The notes: generated by a model not told the origin, from the letters alone. A DNA stretch of 64,000 bases from Nocardioides insulae DSM 17944 (GCF_000422825.1 NZ_AUGU01000013.1:558001-622000), one strand, 5' to 3'. Positions 27,257-40,649 are shown, counted from the first letter of the stretch. Program-made: numbers and translations.

Positions 27257-28456
27257 ATGACCCTCACCACTGACGCCACCACCACGGACACCGCGGCCCC
27301 CTCCGGACCGGTCCGGCTCCCGGCCGGCGGCACGCTCGCCCGGCCCGTCGACCCGAGCGCGCCGGCCAGCGCCGCCGCCAAGATCTTCAACCACCCCCGC
27401 AACGCCTGGTACGTCGCGGCCTGGGACCACGAGGTCACCGGCAAGTCGCCACTGGCCCGGACCATCGCCGGTACGCCGATCGCGCTGTGGCGCAACAGCG
27501 AGGGTCGCCCGGTCGCGCTCGCGGACACCTGCTGGCACCGGCTGGCGCCGCTCTCGCAGGGCAAGATCCTGGGCGACGAGATCCAGTGCCCCTACCACGG
27601 CCTGCGATACAACGCGACCGGCCGTTGCTCGGGCATGCCGGCCCAGGAGACGATCAACCCCAGCGCGATGGTGCCGTCCTTCCCCGTCGTGGAGCGCTAC
27701 CGCTACGTCTGGGTCTGGGTGGGCGACCCCGACCTCGCCGACCCCGACACCGTGCCCGACATGCACCAGATGGACTCCCCGGAGTGGGCCGGTGACGGCG
27801 AGACCATCCACGCCGACTGCAACTACCAGCTCATCCTGGACAACCTGATGGACCTGACCCACGAGGAGTTCGTGCACTCCTCGAGCATCGGGCAGGAGGA
27901 GCTCTCCGAATCCGAGTTCGAGGTGACCCACGACGACACCCGGGTCACGGTCTCCCGCTGGATGCACAACATCGACGCGCCGCCGTTCTGGCTGAAGAAC
28001 ATGCGCGACAAGTTCCCCGGCTTCGAGGGCAAGGTCGACCGCTGGCAGATCATCCACTTCGAGGCGCCGGGCACCATCTGCATCGACGTGGGCGTGGCGA
28101 AGGCCGGCACCGGTGCGCCGGAGGGCGACCGCAGCCAGGGCGTCAACGGCTTCGTGATGAACACCATCACCCCCGAGACCGACCGCACCAGCCACTACTT
28201 CTGGGCCTTCATGCGCAACTACTGCCTGGACAGCCAGACCATCACCACCCAGCTGCGCAACGGCGTGCACGGGGTGTTCGGCGAGGACGAGGACATGCTC
28301 CGCGCCCAGCAGCGCGCGATCGACGCCAACCCCGGTCACGAGTTCTACAGCCTCAACATCGACGCCGGCGGCATGTGGGTACGCAAGATCCTCGACCGGA
28401 TGCTCCAGGCCGAGGGCCGACCGAGCTCCGCCGCGCCGGCCGGGCAGGGCGCCTGA
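27257..28456 (+). CDS. vanA: Vanillate O-demethylase oxygenase subunit (Rieske)
   Basis: 399 residues. Rieske non-haem iron oxygenase that, with its reductase, removes the methyl group of vanillate to give protocatechuate and formaldehyde. Rieske ligands: CWHRLAPLSQGK and CPYHGLRY (residues about 95-120). Mononuclear iron site: NLMDLTHEEFVHSSS with the D-x2-H-x4-H pattern, very characteristic of VanA. A roughly 40-residue Pro/Ala/Thr-rich N-terminal extension precedes the usual start. AGGGAG lies five bases before the ATG. Closely related aromatic O-demethylases cannot be excluded. Confidence 0.9.
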   Translation: MTLTTDATTTDTAAPSGPVRLPAGGTLARPVDPSAPASAAAKIFNHPRNAWYVAAWDHEVTGKSPLARTIAGTPIALWRNSEGRPVALADTCWHRLAPLSQGKILGDEIQCPYHGLRYNATGRCSGMPAQETINPSAMVPSFPVVERYRYVWVWVGDPDLADPDTVPDMHQMDSPEWAGDGETIHADCNYQLILDNLMDLTHEEFVHSSSIGQEELSESEFEVTHDDTRVTVSRWMHNIDAPPFWLKNMRDKFPGFEGKVDRWQIIHFEAPGTICIDVGVAKAGTGAPEGDRSQGVNGFVMNTITPETDRTSHYFWAFMRNYCLDSQTITTQLRNGVHGVFGEDEDMLRAQQRAIDANPGHEFYSLNIDAGGMWVRKILDRMLQAEGRPSSAAPAGQGA

Positions 28457-28457
28457 G

Positions 28458-29492
28458 ATGGCCGCGCTCACCCAGACCCGCTGGCAGCGCGGCCGGGTCG
28501 CCGAGGTCGAGGAGGTCGCCGAGGGCGTACGCCGGATCGTGCTCGAGCCCGAGCACCCCGTACCCGCCGCGCCGGGCACGCACGTGGACGTCGACCTGGG
28601 CACCGAGCACCGCACCCGCACCCGGTCCTACTCCGTCGTACGCTCCGAGGACGGCGGTGCTCGGCTCACCCTGAGCGTCCAGCTGGCGCGGCAGTCGCGG
28701 GGAGGCTCCCGCCACATGCACACGCTCCGGGCCGGGGACGAGATCGCCATGACGGAACCGGTGCAGAGCTTCCCGCTCAGCGTCGGTGCCAGCCGCTACG
28801 TGCTCGTCGCGGGCGGCATCGGCGTCACCGCGCTGGTGGCGATGGCCTCGGCGCTGCGCCGGCGCGGAGCGGACTACCAGGTCGTCCTGGTCGGTCGCAG
28901 CCGTCGGGTGATGGCCTACGCCGAGGATCTGGTGGCCGAGCACGGCGACCGGGTCCGGCTGCACGTCGACGACGAGGGCACCCCCCTCGACGTGGCGGCC
29001 CTGGTCGCCGAGGTGGCCGAGCACGCCGGTGCCCGGCACACCGAGCTGTACATGTGCGGACCGATCGGCCTGATGGACGCGATCCGTGGGGCCTGGACCG
29101 GGCACCTGCTCCCGGAGCCCAACCTGCGCTTCGAGACCTTCGGCTCCAGCGGCACCTTCGCCGCGGAGGAGTTCGTCGTCCGCATCCCGCAGTTCGGCCG
29201 TGAGATCGCCGTGGGTCCCGAGACGACCATGCTCGACGCCCTCGAGGACGCCGGTCTGGACGTGATGTCGGACTGCCGCAAGGGCGAGTGCGGCCTGTGC
29301 CTGGTCAAGGTGCTCGATGTGGACGGCCAGGTCGACCATCGCGACGTCTTCCTCAGCCGCGACCAGAAGGAACGCTCGGCCCACCTGTGCCTGTGTGTCT
29401 CCCGCGCGGTCGCCGGCGCCGACGCCAATGCCAAGGCGCGCACGAGGTCCAACGGGAACGCCCCGGCCGCGGTCACCGTCCTCCTCCCCTGA
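28458..29492 (+). CDS. vanB: Vanillate O-demethylase reductase subunit
   Basis: 344 residues. Phthalate-dioxygenase-reductase-type electron carrier: flavin domain with RTRTRSYSVV (about residue 53), NAD domain with VLVAGGIGVTALVAM (about 114) and MCGPIGLMDAI, and a C-terminal plant-type [2Fe-2S] domain with DCRKGECGLCLVKV and CLCVSRAV. It passes electrons from NADH to VanA. The ATG follows the vanA stop by one base, so the two are coupled. Confidence 0.92.
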   Translation: MAALTQTRWQRGRVAEVEEVAEGVRRIVLEPEHPVPAAPGTHVDVDLGTEHRTRTRSYSVVRSEDGGARLTLSVQLARQSRGGSRHMHTLRAGDEIAMTEPVQSFPLSVGASRYVLVAGGIGVTALVAMASALRRRGADYQVVLVGRSRRVMAYAEDLVAEHGDRVRLHVDDEGTPLDVAALVAEVAEHAGARHTELYMCGPIGLMDAIRGAWTGHLLPEPNLRFETFGSSGTFAAEEFVVRIPQFGREIAVGPETTMLDALEDAGLDVMSDCRKGECGLCLVKVLDVDGQVDHRDVFLSRDQKERSAHLCLCVSRAVAGADANAKARTRSNGNAPAAVTVLLP

Positions 29493-29523
29493 ACCCCCGA
29501 GTCCCCCTCGACGAGGTCCCACC

Positions 29524-30879
29524 ATGAACCTGCAACAGCGCATCTCGGACGCGCCCATGACCGGCTACCAGTGGATGGTGGTCGCGCTCTGCGTCCTGCT
29601 CAACTGTCTCGACGGATTCGACGTGATGGCGATCGCGTTCACCTCCCACTCGGTCACCGAGGAGTTCGGCCTCAGTGGCTCCGAACTGGGCTGGCTGATC
29701 TCCACCGGGCTGATCGGCATGGCCATCGGCTCGATGGTGATCGCGCCGTACGCCGACGTGATCGGTCGCCGCCCGCTCGTGCTGATCAGCCTCACCCTCG
29801 CCGCCGTGGGCATGCTCATCGGTGCAGCCGCGCCGTCCGCGCTGGTGCTCGGCGCCTCGCGCGCGATCACCGGCCTGGGCGTGGGCGGCATCCTGGCCAG
29901 TACCAATGTCATCGCCAGCGAGTACTCCTCCACCAGGTCACGCGGTCTGGCGATCGGCCTCTACACGGCCGGCTACGGCATCGGGGCCACCTTCGGCGGG
30001 ATCGCCGCGCGGGCGATGCTGGACGACATCGGCTGGCGTGGCGTCTTCCTCGCCGGCGGTATCGGCACGGTCGTGGCGCTGCTCCTGCTGTTCGCCCTGC
30101 TCCCCGAGTCGCTGGCCTTCCTGCAGCAGCGCCGGCCGCGCCGGGCCCTCCAGCGGATCAACACCACCCTGACCAGGCTCGGACAGCCCGTGATCACCGC
30201 CGCTGACCTGGACGCCTACGCCGCGTCCACCTCCGGTGCCTCCGTCGAACGGGTCAGCCCGCTGACGCTCGTGACCGGTGCCCTGCGCCGCCGTACCGTG
30301 CTGCTCTGGGTCTCCTTCGTGGCGATCATGTTCGGCTTCTACTTCGTCAACAGCTGGACGCCGCAACTGCTGATCACCTCCGGCATGTCGGAGGCCGACT
30401 CGGTCACCGCCGGCATGATGCTGGCTCTGGGCGGCACCGTGGGCTCGGTGCTCTACGGCGTCGCGACCACCCGCACCTCGCCGCAGAACGTCCTGATCGG
30501 CTTCGCGATCCTCTCCGGGCTGGCGATGGTCCTGTTCATCACCACCACCTCCCACCTCACCGTCGCGCTGGCCATCGGCGTGCTCGTCGGTGCCCTGATC
30601 AACGGCTGCGTGGGCGGTCTCTACACCGTCGGCCCCACGCTGTACAACGCCCGCACCCGCAGCACCGGCATGGGCTGGGCGCTGGGCATGGGCCGGATCG
30701 GGGCGATCATGTCCCCCGTCCTGGCCGGCTGGCTGCTGGACAACGGCTGGAGCGCCGTCCAGCTCTACGTCGCCGCAGCGATCGTGGTCGCGGCCTCGGC
30801 GTTCGCGGTCGCCGGCCTCCGTGGCGTCAGCGCCACCGAGGACGAGGACGTGCCGGCCGAGGCGGTCGCGACCTCCTGA
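29524..30879 (+). CDS. MFS transporter, aromatic acid:H+ symporter type (VanK-like)
   Basis: 451 residues, twelve hydrophobic helices. MFS landmark [13 protein letters not shown] between helices 2 and 3 and [13 protein letters not shown] in helix 1, the latter typical of the aromatic acid symporters (PcaK/BenK/VanK). Third gene of vanA-vanB-transporter, it probably imports vanillate or protocatechuate. GAGG lies eight bases before the ATG; the frame is open further upstream but overlaps vanB. A perfect hairpin ends the operon. Confidence 0.88.
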   Translation: MNLQQRISDAPMTGYQWMVVALCVLLNCLDGFDVMAIAFTSHSVTEEFGLSGSELGWLISTGLIGMAIGSMVIAPYADVIGRRPLVLISLTLAAVGMLIGAAAPSALVLGASRAITGLGVGGILASTNVIASEYSSTRSRGLAIGLYTAGYGIGATFGGIAARAMLDDIGWRGVFLAGGIGTVVALLLLFALLPESLAFLQQRRPRRALQRINTTLTRLGQPVITAADLDAYAASTSGASVERVSPLTLVTGALRRRTVLLWVSFVAIMFGFYFVNSWTPQLLITSGMSEADSVTAGMMLALGGTVGSVLYGVATTRTSPQNVLIGFAILSGLAMVLFITTTSHLTVALAIGVLVGALINGCVGGLYTVGPTLYNARTRSTGMGWALGMGRIGAIMSPVLAGWLLDNGWSAVQLYVAAAIVVAASAFAVAGLRGVSATEDEDVPAEAVATS

Positions 30880-30891
30880 TCGCACTCCCGC

Positions 30892-30931
30892 ACACCATGA
30901 GCCGGCGTACTCGTACGCCGGCTCATGGTGT
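30892..30931 (+). terminator. Terminator of the van operon
   Basis: Nearly perfect 19-bp inverted repeat (acaccatgagccggcgtac and its complement) around a two-base centre, 12 nt after the transporter stop. Confidence 0.75.
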
Positions 30932-30968
30932 CTCCGGGCGGGCGCAGGCGTACGTCAGGCCTGTGGTC

Positions 30969-31096
30969 GGTCTGAGGTCGGGTCTCCTGGTCTGAGGCCT
31001 GGTCTGAGGCCTGGTCTGAGGCCGGGTCTGAGGCCGGGTCTGAGGCCGGGTCTGAGGCCGGGTCTGAGGCCGGGTCTGAGGCCGGGTCTGAGGCCG
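30969..31096. repeat. 12-bp tandem repeat (minisatellite)
   Basis: Ten full units of GGTCTGAGGCCG or close variants plus one truncated unit: one GGTCTGAGGTCG, an 8-base remnant, two ending CCT, then seven perfect CCG copies (31013-31096). It lies between two convergent genes. The unit length is a multiple of three, so some frames stay open across it, but nothing else suggests coding. A 13-bp direct repeat (gagcggaccggag) follows it near 31101-31132. Confidence 0.9.
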
Positions 31097-31137
31097 GTTG
31101 GAGCGGACCGGAGGGGTGGGAGCGGACCGGAGATCGG

Positions 31138-32220
31138 TCAGGCGAAGTGCTGCCGCAAGAACCGGTCGGTGCGCTCCATCGAGTCGAGGAACTGGGGGCC
31201 GAAGGCGTGTTCCTCGCCCTCGTAGACCGCCAGGGTCACCTCGACGCCGTCGGTCCGCATGGCCCGGGCGGTGGCGCGGCTCCACCCGATCGGGCAGGTG
31301 TCGTCGGAGGTGCCGTGATGGATCAGGACCGGCTCGGTGACCCGGCCGAAGTAGCTGCGCGGACTGGTGGCCGCCCAGAAGGCGGCGTTGCGCGGACGGG
31401 CCGGGTCGCCGTACGCGGCGATGATCCGCTCGCTCCCCGGGTCACCCCGGGTCCAGCGGTCGAAGTTGTCCACGGTGTCCGAGCTGACCGGCGCGAACAC
31501 CACGCCCGCGTCGACGAGTCCCGGCCGGACGGTCAACGCGTTGTAGACCACGCCGCCGCCCATCGATCGGCCGACCAGCGCTACCCGCCCGTCGTCGACC
31601 GGGCCGTCCCACTGCCGCAGCGCCTGCACCGCGTTGATGACGTCCTCGGTGTAGCCGAGCCGGAGCCGCTGGTCGGCGCGCTCGTCGACGTCGGACTCCG
31701 CGTGGTTGCGGTAGTCGACGTGCAGCGCGACATAGCCCCGGTCGGCGAACCACGCCCGTTCCCGGGTCATGCCCTGGCCGTTGACGTAGTAGGCCGGGTC
31801 GATGTAACCGTGGGCGAGCACGACCGTCGGGAACGGGCCAGGCCCGGTCGGCACCGCCATCCGGCCCGAGATCCGCAGGTCCCCGCTGCGATAGGTGACG
31901 TGGTACTGCGTCTGGGTCGAGGTGCTGAGCACCTCCTCGCCCAGGCGCAGACCGCCGCCGTCGTACTCCCGCCGCATCAGGGCCGGCAGGGAGACCGGGT
32001 GCGGTGCGGGGCCGGAGGAGGACGCGGACGGCGACGCGGGCCCGGAGGGTGCGCCGGCCGGGGCTGAGGGCTCCGAGGTCGGGGCCGTCGAGGTGCCTGG
32101 TGTCGTCGCGGACCGGGCATCCACGGGGTCGGGTGACTCCTCACCGGTGCACGCGGCCGCCGGCAGGAGCAGTGCCGCGCAGGCGAGGGCCACTCCCGCT
32201 CGTGGCGCCCGGCGTCCCAT
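31138..32220 (-). CDS. Alpha/beta-hydrolase lipoprotein
   Basis: 360 residues. Lipoprotein signal (lipobox AAAC, Cys24), a roughly 50-residue Ser/Pro/Ala/Thr-rich linker, then an alpha/beta-hydrolase domain of the dienelactone-hydrolase/acyl-peptidase-like type. Catalytic residues are visible: nucleophile in GRSMGG, Asp in HHGTSDD and His in [21 protein letters not shown] forms the oxyanion-hole loop. An extracellular, membrane-tethered esterase or peptidase is likely; substrate unknown. ATG at 32220 has CATACT six bases upstream and no Shine-Dalgarno. Confidence 0.83.
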   Translation of the reverse strand: MGRRAPRAGVALACAALLLPAAACTGEESPDPVDARSATTPGTSTAPTSEPSAPAGAPSGPASPSASSSGPAPHPVSLPALMRREYDGGGLRLGEEVLSTSTQTQYHVTYRSGDLRISGRMAVPTGPGPFPTVVLAHGYIDPAYYVNGQGMTRERAWFADRGYVALHVDYRNHAESDVDERADQRLRLGYTEDVINAVQALRQWDGPVDDGRVALVGRSMGGGVVYNALTVRPGLVDAGVVFAPVSSDTVDNFDRWTRGDPGSERIIAAYGDPARPRNAAFWAATSPRSYFGRVTEPVLIHHGTSDDTCPIGWSRATARAMRTDGVEVTLAVYEGEEHAFGPQFLDSMERTDRFLRQHFA

Positions 32221-32226
32221 CACCCC

Positions 32227-32232
32227 AGTATG
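32227..32232 (-). promoter_or_regulatory. Possible -10 box of the lipoprotein hydrolase gene
   Basis: CATACT on the minus strand, 6 nt before the ATG; weaker than the TANNNT boxes elsewhere. Confidence 0.35.
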
Positions 32233-32248
32233 CGGCCGGGGGCCCGGC

Positions 32249-34417
<2,169 letters not shown>

Positions 34418-35431
34418 TCAGAACGCGGTGGCGGCCTGGCGGGTCAGCGTCATCGCGCGCCCGGCCCAGGCAGCGGAGGCGCCGGCCAGGCCACAGGTCG
34501 GGGTGAGGACCAGGCGCTCTCCGTGCTCCTCCGGATCGAGCCCGAGCATGTCCAGCCAGCGCAGGGCTCGTTCGACGGCCGCCTTGTCGGTCGGCACCGC
34601 ATCGGGGGCAGGATCGAGCGAGGGTACGACGCCCAGTGCGACGGTCTGCCCCGCCTCGATCGCCTCGGCGAACTGGTCGTGGTCGGCGGCGGAGAGGACG
34701 CCGAGGTCGGCGGCCAGCCCCACCGCACCGGCGGTGCGGACCAACTCCCAGGGAGTCTGCGGTGCGCAGGAGTGCACCCAGGGTTCGGCGTCCTCGGCGG
34801 TGATCGCCTCGAGGACCCAGCCGAGCGTCTCGGTGAGTTCGGGGCGGTCGACGCTGCGGTGCCGTCCGTAGCCCGAGGCGGTCGGCACCCGGCCGGCATG
34901 GACGGCGGCCAGGGCGGGCTCGTCGAGTTGCACCACCAGCCGTTCGGCACCCACCCGGCGGCGTACGTCGCGCACGTGGTCGCGCAGTCCCTCGGCAAGG
35001 GCCTGGGCCAGTTCGCGGCGGGCGCCGTGGTCGGCGAGGATCTTGTCGCCCCGGGGGCGTTCCACGGTGGCGGCGAGGGTCCAGGGCCCGGCGAGCTGGA
35101 TCTTGAACCCGCCGGCCGGGTCGAACCGGCCCGAGTCGTGGGTGAGTTCCTCGACGGCGTCGAGATCCTGGGCCAGCAACGAGCGGGCACGGCGGTGGTC
35201 GACCCCCGGCGCCCCGGAGGAACCGGTCAGGCGCCAGCCCGCAGGCTGCAGGTCGGCGTCCAGGTCGGCCAGCACCGCCAGGGCGCGCCCGGTCATCGAG
35301 GCGGTGGCGCCGCGGGCGGGGAGCTCGGGCAGGTGGGGCATGCCCGGAGACTCACCGAGCTCGCCCAGCACCATCCGGGTCGCCTCGGCGTACTCCTCAC
35401 CCGGCAGCGACCCGATCCCGGTCGCCCTCAC
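34418..35431 (-). CDS. MetE-like (cobalamin-independent methionine synthase C-terminal family) protein
   Basis: 337 residues, about the size of the catalytic half of MetE. The N-terminus [13 protein letters not shown] and the zinc-site elements HSCAPQ and TPTCGLAG, plus QLDEPALA in the middle, place it in the UROD/MetE-like superfamily. Short MetE-like proteins of this kind are common in actinobacteria; whether it makes methionine with a small methyl donor or does another methyl transfer is not known. The GTG start overlaps the mnmA stop by 4 nt, so it is coupled to the tRNA-thiolation gene. Confidence 0.82.
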   Translation of the reverse strand: MRATGIGSLPGEEYAEATRMVLGELGESPGMPHLPELPARGATASMTGRALAVLADLDADLQPAGWRLTGSSGAPGVDHRRARSLLAQDLDAVEELTHDSGRFDPAGGFKIQLAGPWTLAATVERPRGDKILADHGARRELAQALAEGLRDHVRDVRRRVGAERLVVQLDEPALAAVHAGRVPTASGYGRHRSVDRPELTETLGWVLEAITAEDAEPWVHSCAPQTPWELVRTAGAVGLAADLGVLSAADHDQFAEAIEAGQTVALGVVPSLDPAPDAVPTDKAAVERALRWLDMLGLDPEEHGERLVLTPTCGLAGASAAWAGRAMTLTRQAATAF

Positions 35432-36546
35432 GCGTCGACCAGCCGGTGGGCGCGCGAGATCGTCGCCGACCCGACCACCCGGGTGCCGTCGTAGATGACG
35501 GCGGCCTGGCCCGGGGCGATGCCCTCGGCCGGCTCGAGCAGGTCGATCCCGACGGCGGGTCCGTCCCCGGATTCGTCCACCCGGACGACGGCGCCGTGCT
35601 CGCGCCCGTGGGCGCGCAGCTGCACCGAGACCCCGGGTCCGTCGAGCAGGGTCGGGACGGTGCCGCACCAGCGCGGCTTGATGCCCTCGAGCCGGTCGAC
35701 CGAGAGCCGCTCGCGCGGGCCGACGGTGACGGTGCCCGAGACGGGTTCGATGTCGAGCACGAAGCGGGGCTTGCCGTCCGGGGCCGGGCGGCCGAGCCGG
35801 AGCCCCCGGCGCTGGCCGATGGTGTAGGCGTAGGTGCCCTCGTGCTCGCCGACCTGCGCGCCGGTCTCGTCGAGGATCGGCCCGCCCTGATTGGGCGCGC
35901 GGTCGCCGAGCTTCTCGCGCAGCCAGCCGGCGTTGTCACCGTCGGCGACGAAGCAGATGTCGTGCGAGTCGGGCTTGTCGGCGACCAGCAGCCCCCGGCG
36001 CGCGGCCTCCTCGCGGACCTGCGGCTTGGGGGTGTCACCCAGGGGGAAGAGGGAGTGCCGCAACTGCTGCTGGTCGAGCACGCCGAGCACGTAGGACTGG
36101 TCCTTGGCGTCGTCGGTGGCGCGATGCATCTCCACCAGGCCGTCGGAGCCGGTGCGGAGCTGGGCGTAGTGCCCGGTCGCCACGGCGTCGAAGCCGAGTG
36201 CCAGCGCCCTGTCCAGGACCGCGGCGAACTTGATCTTCTCGTTGCACCGCAGGCATGGATTGGGCGTGCGGCCGGCGGCGTACTCGTCCATGAAGTCCTC
36301 CACGACGTCCTCGTGGAAGCGGTCGGAGAGGTCCCACACGTAGAACGGGATCCCGATGATGTCGGCGGCCCGGCGGGCGTCGTTGGCATCCTCGATGGTG
36401 CAGCAGCCCCGAGCGCCCGAGCGGTACGACGCGGGGTTGCGCGAGAGCGCCAGGTGGATACCGGTCACCTCGTGACCGGCCTCGTGCGCCCTGGCTGCGG
36501 CGACGGCGGAGTCGACCCCGCCCGACATGGCGGCGATGACCCTCAT
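35428..36546 (-). CDS. mnmA: tRNA-specific 2-thiouridylase
   Basis: 372 residues. Adds sulfur to the wobble uridine of Lys, Glu and Gln tRNAs. PP-loop [11 protein letters not shown] at residues 8-18; catalytic cysteines in [12 protein letters not shown] and [10 protein letters not shown]-terminal beta barrels. The frame is open 74 codons upstream, but [13 protein letters not shown] is the family start. It sits directly after a cysteine desulfurase gene, the source of the sulfur. Confidence 0.95.
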   Translation of the reverse strand: MRVIAAMSGGVDSAVAAARAHEAGHEVTGIHLALSRNPASYRSGARGCCTIEDANDARRAADIIGIPFYVWDLSDRFHEDVVEDFMDEYAAGRTPNPCLRCNEKIKFAAVLDRALALGFDAVATGHYAQLRTGSDGLVEMHRATDDAKDQSYVLGVLDQQQLRHSLFPLGDTPKPQVREEAARRGLLVADKPDSHDICFVADGDNAGWLREKLGDRAPNQGGPILDETGAQVGEHEGTYAYTIGQRRGLRLGRPAPDGKPRFVLDIEPVSGTVTVGPRERLSVDRLEGIKPRWCGTVPTLLDGPGVSVQLRAHGREHGAVVRVDESGDGPAVGIDLLEPAEGIAPGQAAVIYDGTRVVGSATISRAHRLVDA

Positions 36547-36619
36547 TCGGGACCCCCGCCCGGTCGGCCGGCGGTGCGCAGCGGAGATGAAGGACGCCCG
36601 GTGGTCATGCACGGGGTGG

Positions 36620-37807
36620 TCATGCGTGGGCCGTCCTGGCGCGCTCGACACTCGGCCCGATGGCGGCCACGAGCGCGTCGACGTCGGCCTCGGTCGAGGT
36701 GTGCCCCAGGGAGAACCGCAGCGAGCTCCGCGCGGTCCGGTCATCGCGCCCCATCGCCAACAGCACATGGCTGGGCTGGGGCACGCCGGCCGAGCAGGCC
36801 GACCCGGTGGAGCACTCGATGCCGCGGGCGTCGAGCAGCATCAGGAGCGAGTCGCCCTCGCAGTCGGGGAAGCTGAAGTGCGCGATCCCGGGCAGCCGGG
36901 CTCCGGGCTCGGCCGGGTCGGGGCCGTTCAGGACCGCCTCCGGAGCCGCCGCCAGCACGCCCCGCACCAGCCGGTCCCGCAGCCCCGCCACGCGCACGGC
37001 GTAGTCGGCCTGTTGCTTGACCGCGAGCTCGACCGCCGCGGCGAAGCCGGCCACCGCGGGCGGGTCGATGGTGCCGCTGCGCACGTCCCGCTCCTGCCCG
37101 CCGCCGTGCAGGAGAGCGGTCATGTCGAGCTGGCGACGAGCCAGCAGTGCTCCGATGCCGTAGGGGCCGCCGAGCTTGTGCCCGGTGAGGGTGAGGGCGT
37201 CGACGCCGCTCGTGGCGAAGTCGACGGGGACGGCACCGACGGCCTGGACCGCGTCGGTGTGCACGGGGATGTCGTATCGGCCGGCGAGGGCGACGACCTC
37301 GTCGATCGGCTGGAGCGTGCCGACCTCGTTGTTGGCCCACATCACCGAGACCAGGGCCACCGTGTCGGGGTCGCGCTCGATCGCGGCCTCCAGCGTCGCC
37401 GGGTCGAGCCGTCCACGAGCGTCGACGGGGAGCAGTTCCACCTCGGCCTGCTCGGCCCCCTCGGCCAGCCAGGCCAGCGGATCGAGCACCGCGTGGTGCT
37501 CGATCGCGGTCGACAGGATGCGGGTACGCCGCGGATCGGCGGCACGGCGGGACCAGAAGACCCCCTTGAGGGCGAGGTTGTCGCTCTCGGTGCCACCGGA
37601 GGCGAAGACGACCTCGCCGGGCCGGCATCCGAGTGCCTGCGCGATCGTCTCCCGGGATTCCTCGACCACGCGCCGCGCGCGCCGCCCCGAGGCGTGCAGC
37701 GAACTCGCGTTGCCCACCTCGAGCAGCTGTGCCGTCATGGCCTCCACGGCCGCGGGAACCATCGGGGTGGTCGCGGCATGGTCGAGGTAGACGGTGGGGG
37801 TCGACAT
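36620..37807 (-). CDS. Cysteine desulfurase (IscS/NifS type)
   Basis: 395 residues. PLP enzyme that moves sulfur from cysteine to acceptors; here most likely to MnmA (next gene, 73 nt downstream). Seen: N-terminal [11 protein letters not shown], the ATEHH-type substrate site [12 protein letters not shown], the PLP lysine in TLTGHKLGG and the active-site cysteine loop [14 protein letters not shown] at 37807 has GGGAGGAG in front. A TACCCT just upstream of that is a possible -10 element. Confidence 0.94.
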   Translation of the reverse strand: MSTPTVYLDHAATTPMVPAAVEAMTAQLLEVGNASSLHASGRRARRVVEESRETIAQALGCRPGEVVFASGGTESDNLALKGVFWSRRAADPRRTRILSTAIEHHAVLDPLAWLAEGAEQAEVELLPVDARGRLDPATLEAAIERDPDTVALVSVMWANNEVGTLQPIDEVVALAGRYDIPVHTDAVQAVGAVPVDFATSGVDALTLTGHKLGGPYGIGALLARRQLDMTALLHGGGQERDVRSGTIDPPAVAGFAAAVELAVKQQADYAVRVAGLRDRLVRGVLAAAPEAVLNGPDPAEPGARLPGIAHFSFPDCEGDSLLMLLDARGIECSTGSACSAGVPQPSHVLLAMGRDDRTARSSLRFSLGHTSTEADVDALVAAIGPSVERARTAHA

Positions 37808-37911
37808 GGCTCCTCCCAGGGTACGGCGTACCGGTCCGCGGTCACCAACCGTGCCCACCATCTGTGTCGACCCACCGTCGGTCGAGGACGAAGGGGGCGG
37901 CCGGGGGTGGG

Positions 37912-39036
37912 TCAGAGGATGACCAGGTCGTCGCGGTGCACGACCTCGCGTTCGTAGGCCGGCCCGAGTTCTCGCTTGAGGTCGCGGGTGGAGCGGCCGA
38001 GCAGCTTGGGGATCTCGGCGGCATCGAAGTTGACCAGTCCCCGGGCGACAGGGCGTCCGGTGGGGTCGACCAGGTCGACGGGGTCGCCGGCGTCGAAGCG
38101 ACCGGTGACCTCGGTGACGCCGGCGGGGAGCAGCGAGGCCCGGCGGTCGACCACGGCCGCGACCGCACCCTCGTCGAGCACCAGATGCCCCTGGGGTTCG
38201 GTCGCGTGCCGGAGCCAGAGCAGTCGCGCCGGGCGGCGGCGACCGGTCGGCTGGAACAGGGTCCCGGTGGAGGCCCCGGAGAGGGCGGAGGCGGCGTGCG
38301 CGGCGGCGGTGAGCACGACCGGGATCCCGGCACCGGTGGCCATCCTCGCGGCGTCGAGCTTGGTGACCATGCCTCCGGTGCCGACACCGGCCGACCCGGC
38401 GGAGCCGACCTGGATCCCCTCGATCTCCGCCCAGGAGCCGACCTCGGCGATGCGATTGCTGCCGGGGTCCGAGGGCGGTGCGTCGTAGAGACCGTCGACG
38501 TCGGAGAGCAGCACCAACAGGTCGGCCTTGACCAGGTGGGCGACCAGCGCCGCCAGCCGGTCGTTGTCACCGAAGCGGATCTCGCCGGTGGCCACCGTGT
38601 CGTTCTCGTTGACCACGGGGAGCACGCCGAGCTCGAGCAGGGTGGTGAGGGTCTGGTAGGCGTTGCGGTAGTGCGCTCGCCGCACCACGTCGTCCACGGT
38701 GAGCAGCACCTGACCGGCGGTGAGACCGTGCCGCGCCAACTCCTCGGTGTAGCGGTGCACCAGAAGGCCCTGGCCCACCGAGGCCGCGGCCTGTTGGGCG
38801 GCCAGGCCGCGGGGACGGCTGCGCATCCCGAGCGGAGCGAGCCCGGCGGCGATGGCTCCGGATGAGACCAGCACGACCTCGACCCCACGCGCGCGGGTGG
38901 CGGCGAGCGCCTCGACGAGGGTGGTCACCCGGTGCGGGTCGATCCCGCCGGCCGCCGTGGTCAGGGAGGAAGAGCCCACCTTGACCACGATCCGGCGGGC
39001 GCGGGTCACCGCGGAGCGGGCGGTCTGCCGGGTCAC
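37912..39036 (-). CDS. proB: Glutamate 5-kinase
   Basis: 374 residues. First step of proline synthesis. Amino-acid-kinase domain begins [13 protein letters not shown] (about residue 15); [27 protein letters not shown] and the nucleotide region [11 protein letters not shown] are family motifs. A C-terminal PUA domain (residues about 285-370, starting near GHLVLDEGA) is present. The GTG start overlaps the obg stop by 4 nt. The obg-proB order is widely conserved in actinobacteria. Confidence 0.96.
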   Translation of the reverse strand: MTRQTARSAVTRARRIVVKVGSSSLTTAAGGIDPHRVTTLVEALAATRARGVEVVLVSSGAIAAGLAPLGMRSRPRGLAAQQAAASVGQGLLVHRYTEELARHGLTAGQVLLTVDDVVRRAHYRNAYQTLTTLLELGVLPVVNENDTVATGEIRFGDNDRLAALVAHLVKADLLVLLSDVDGLYDAPPSDPGSNRIAEVGSWAEIEGIQVGSAGSAGVGTGGMVTKLDAARMATGAGIPVVLTAAAHAASALSGASTGTLFQPTGRRRPARLLWLRHATEPQGHLVLDEGAVAAVVDRRASLLPAGVTEVTGRFDAGDPVDLVDPTGRPVARGLVNFDAAEIPKLLGRSTRDLKRELGPAYEREVVHRDDLVIL

Positions 39037-40649
39037 GCGCGGTCGTCGGTGTCGGTCTCCCCCGCAGGCTGGTCCCCGTCGGGGTCGCCTTCGGGGCGGT
39101 CCGCGTCGGGGTCGTACTCCATCCAGTCCGGGTCGTCCTCACCGCCGATCTCGTAGGAGACCGGCCCGTCACCCTCGTCGATCCGGCGGGCGACGTCGGC
39201 GCGGGCCTCCCCTTCGCCGCGCTCGGGCATGGCCTCGTCGATCGCGCGCCGACGCCGGGCGGCGGGACGGGACTCGTCGAAGCGCTGGTCCTCGCCGCGG
39301 CGACCGAGCATCTCCGCACCCGCCTCGACCAGCGGACGGAAGTCGAAGACCACGGCGTTCTCGGTGGGGCCGATGATGACGGTCTCGCCCTCGACGGCGC
39401 CGAGTTCGAGGAGCCGGTCCTCGACACCGAGCCGGTTGAGCCGGTCGGCGAGGTAGCCGACCGCCTCGTCGTTGGTGAAGTCGGTCTGCCGGACCCACCG
39501 TTCCGGCTTCTCGCCGCGGACGACGAACGCGCGGGCGATGCCGTCGGCGGGGTCCTTGATCTCCTTGACGGTGAAGTCGGTGCCGGCGTCGATGCCCTCG
39601 GGGCGCAGCACGATGCGCTGCGGCGGCACGCTGGGGGTCTCCGCCCGCGACCCGGCCACGATCTCAGCCATCGCGAAGATCAGATCGCGGGTGCCCTCGC
39701 CGGACGCGGCCGAGATCGGGAACACCCGGTATCCGCGGGCCTCGATGTCCGCGACGGTCATGTCGGCGATGTCGCGGCCGTCGGGGACGTCGATCTTGTT
39801 GAGCGCGACCAGGCGCGGCCGGTCCTCCAGGCCGCCGTACCGGGCCAACTCCCCCTCGATGACCTCCAGGTCGTCGAGCGGGTTGCGCCCCGGCTCGATC
39901 GAGGCGGCGTCCACCACGTGCACCAGGGCGGCGCAGCGCTCGATGTGGCGCAGGAACTCGTGCCCCAGGCCGCGGCCCTCCGCGGCGCCCTCGATGAGGC
40001 CGGGCACGTCGGCCACGGTGAAGGTGGTCTCCCCGGCCCGGACGACGCCGAGGTTCGGCACCAGCGTCGTGAACGGGTAGTCGGCGATCTTGGGGCGGGC
40101 ACGGGAGATCGAGGCGATCAGGCTGGACTTGCCCGCGCTCGGGTAGCCGACCAGGCCGATGTCGGCCACGACCTTGAGCTCGAGGCCGATCTGGCGCTCC
40201 TCGCCCGGCTCGCCGAGGAGGGCGAAACCGGGGGCCTTGCGCTTGGAACTGGCCAGCGCGGCGTTGCCGAGACCCCCGCGACCGCCGGCCGCGACGACCA
40301 GTTCGGTGCCCGCGCCGACCAGGTCGGCGAGCACGTTGCCCTTCAGGTCGGTGACCACGGTGCCCTCGGGGACCGGCAGCACCAGGTCCTCGCCGTGGGC
40401 GCCGTTGCGGTGCGCGCCGGCACCCTGGCCGCCGTTGCTGCCCTTGCGGCGGGGGCTGTGGTGGTAGTCGATCAGCGTGGTGACGTCGGGGGTCACCCGC
40501 AGGATCACCGAGCCACCGGGGCCGCCGTTGCCGCCGTCGGGGCCGCCGAGCGGCTTGAACTTCTCCCGGTGCACGGAGGCCACGCCGTGACCGCCCCGAC
40601 CTCCCGCGACGAGCAGCGTCACGCGATCGACGAAGGTGGGGACAGCCAT
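39033..40649 (-). CDS. obg: Obg family GTPase (ribosome assembly)
   Basis: 538 residues. Glycine-rich Obg fold (residues 2-160), GTPase domain with G1 [10 protein letters not shown]3 DVPGLIEGA and G4 NKID, then an OCT domain, as in the long actinobacterial form. After the OCT domain there is a roughly 90-residue strongly acidic tail ([22 protein letters not shown], ending in DTDDRA). The open frame continues 18 codons upstream, but the ATG at 40649 has AGGAGA before it and [17 protein letters not shown] matches the family. Acts in large-subunit assembly and growth control. Confidence 0.96.
   Translation of the reverse strand: MAVPTFVDRVTLLVAGGRGGHGVASVHREKFKPLGGPDGGNGGPGGSVILRVTPDVTTLIDYHHSPRRKGSNGGQGAGAHRNGAHGEDLVLPVPEGTVVTDLKGNVLADLVGAGTELVVAAGGRGGLGNAALASSKRKAPGFALLGEPGEERQIGLELKVVADIGLVGYPSAGKSSLIASISRARPKIADYPFTTLVPNLGVVRAGETTFTVADVPGLIEGAAEGRGLGHEFLRHIERCAALVHVVDAASIEPGRNPLDDLEVIEGELARYGGLEDRPRLVALNKIDVPDGRDIADMTVADIEARGYRVFPISAASGEGTRDLIFAMAEIVAGSRAETPSVPPQRIVLRPEGIDAGTDFTVKEIKDPADGIARAFVVRGEKPERWVRQTDFTNDEAVGYLADRLNRLGVEDRLLELGAVEGETVIIGPTENAVVFDFRPLVEAGAEMLGRRGEDQRFDESRPAARRRRAIDEAMPERGEGEARADVARRIDEGDGPVSYEIGGEDDPDWMEYDPDADRPEGDPDGDQPAGETDTDDRA

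Noticed and set aside
30969..31096. CRISPR array
   Set aside because: Units are 12 bp, directly abutting, without spacers, and no cas genes are present.
30923..31285. Minus-strand frame with Pro-Gln-Thr-Arg repeats
   Set aside because: The repeats are only the translation of the 12-bp minisatellite; no ribosome-binding site or family.
34418..35431. Full-length MetE or a B12-controlled methionine synthase
   Set aside because: Only the C-terminal-type domain is present and no riboswitch precedes it; it is coupled to mnmA instead.
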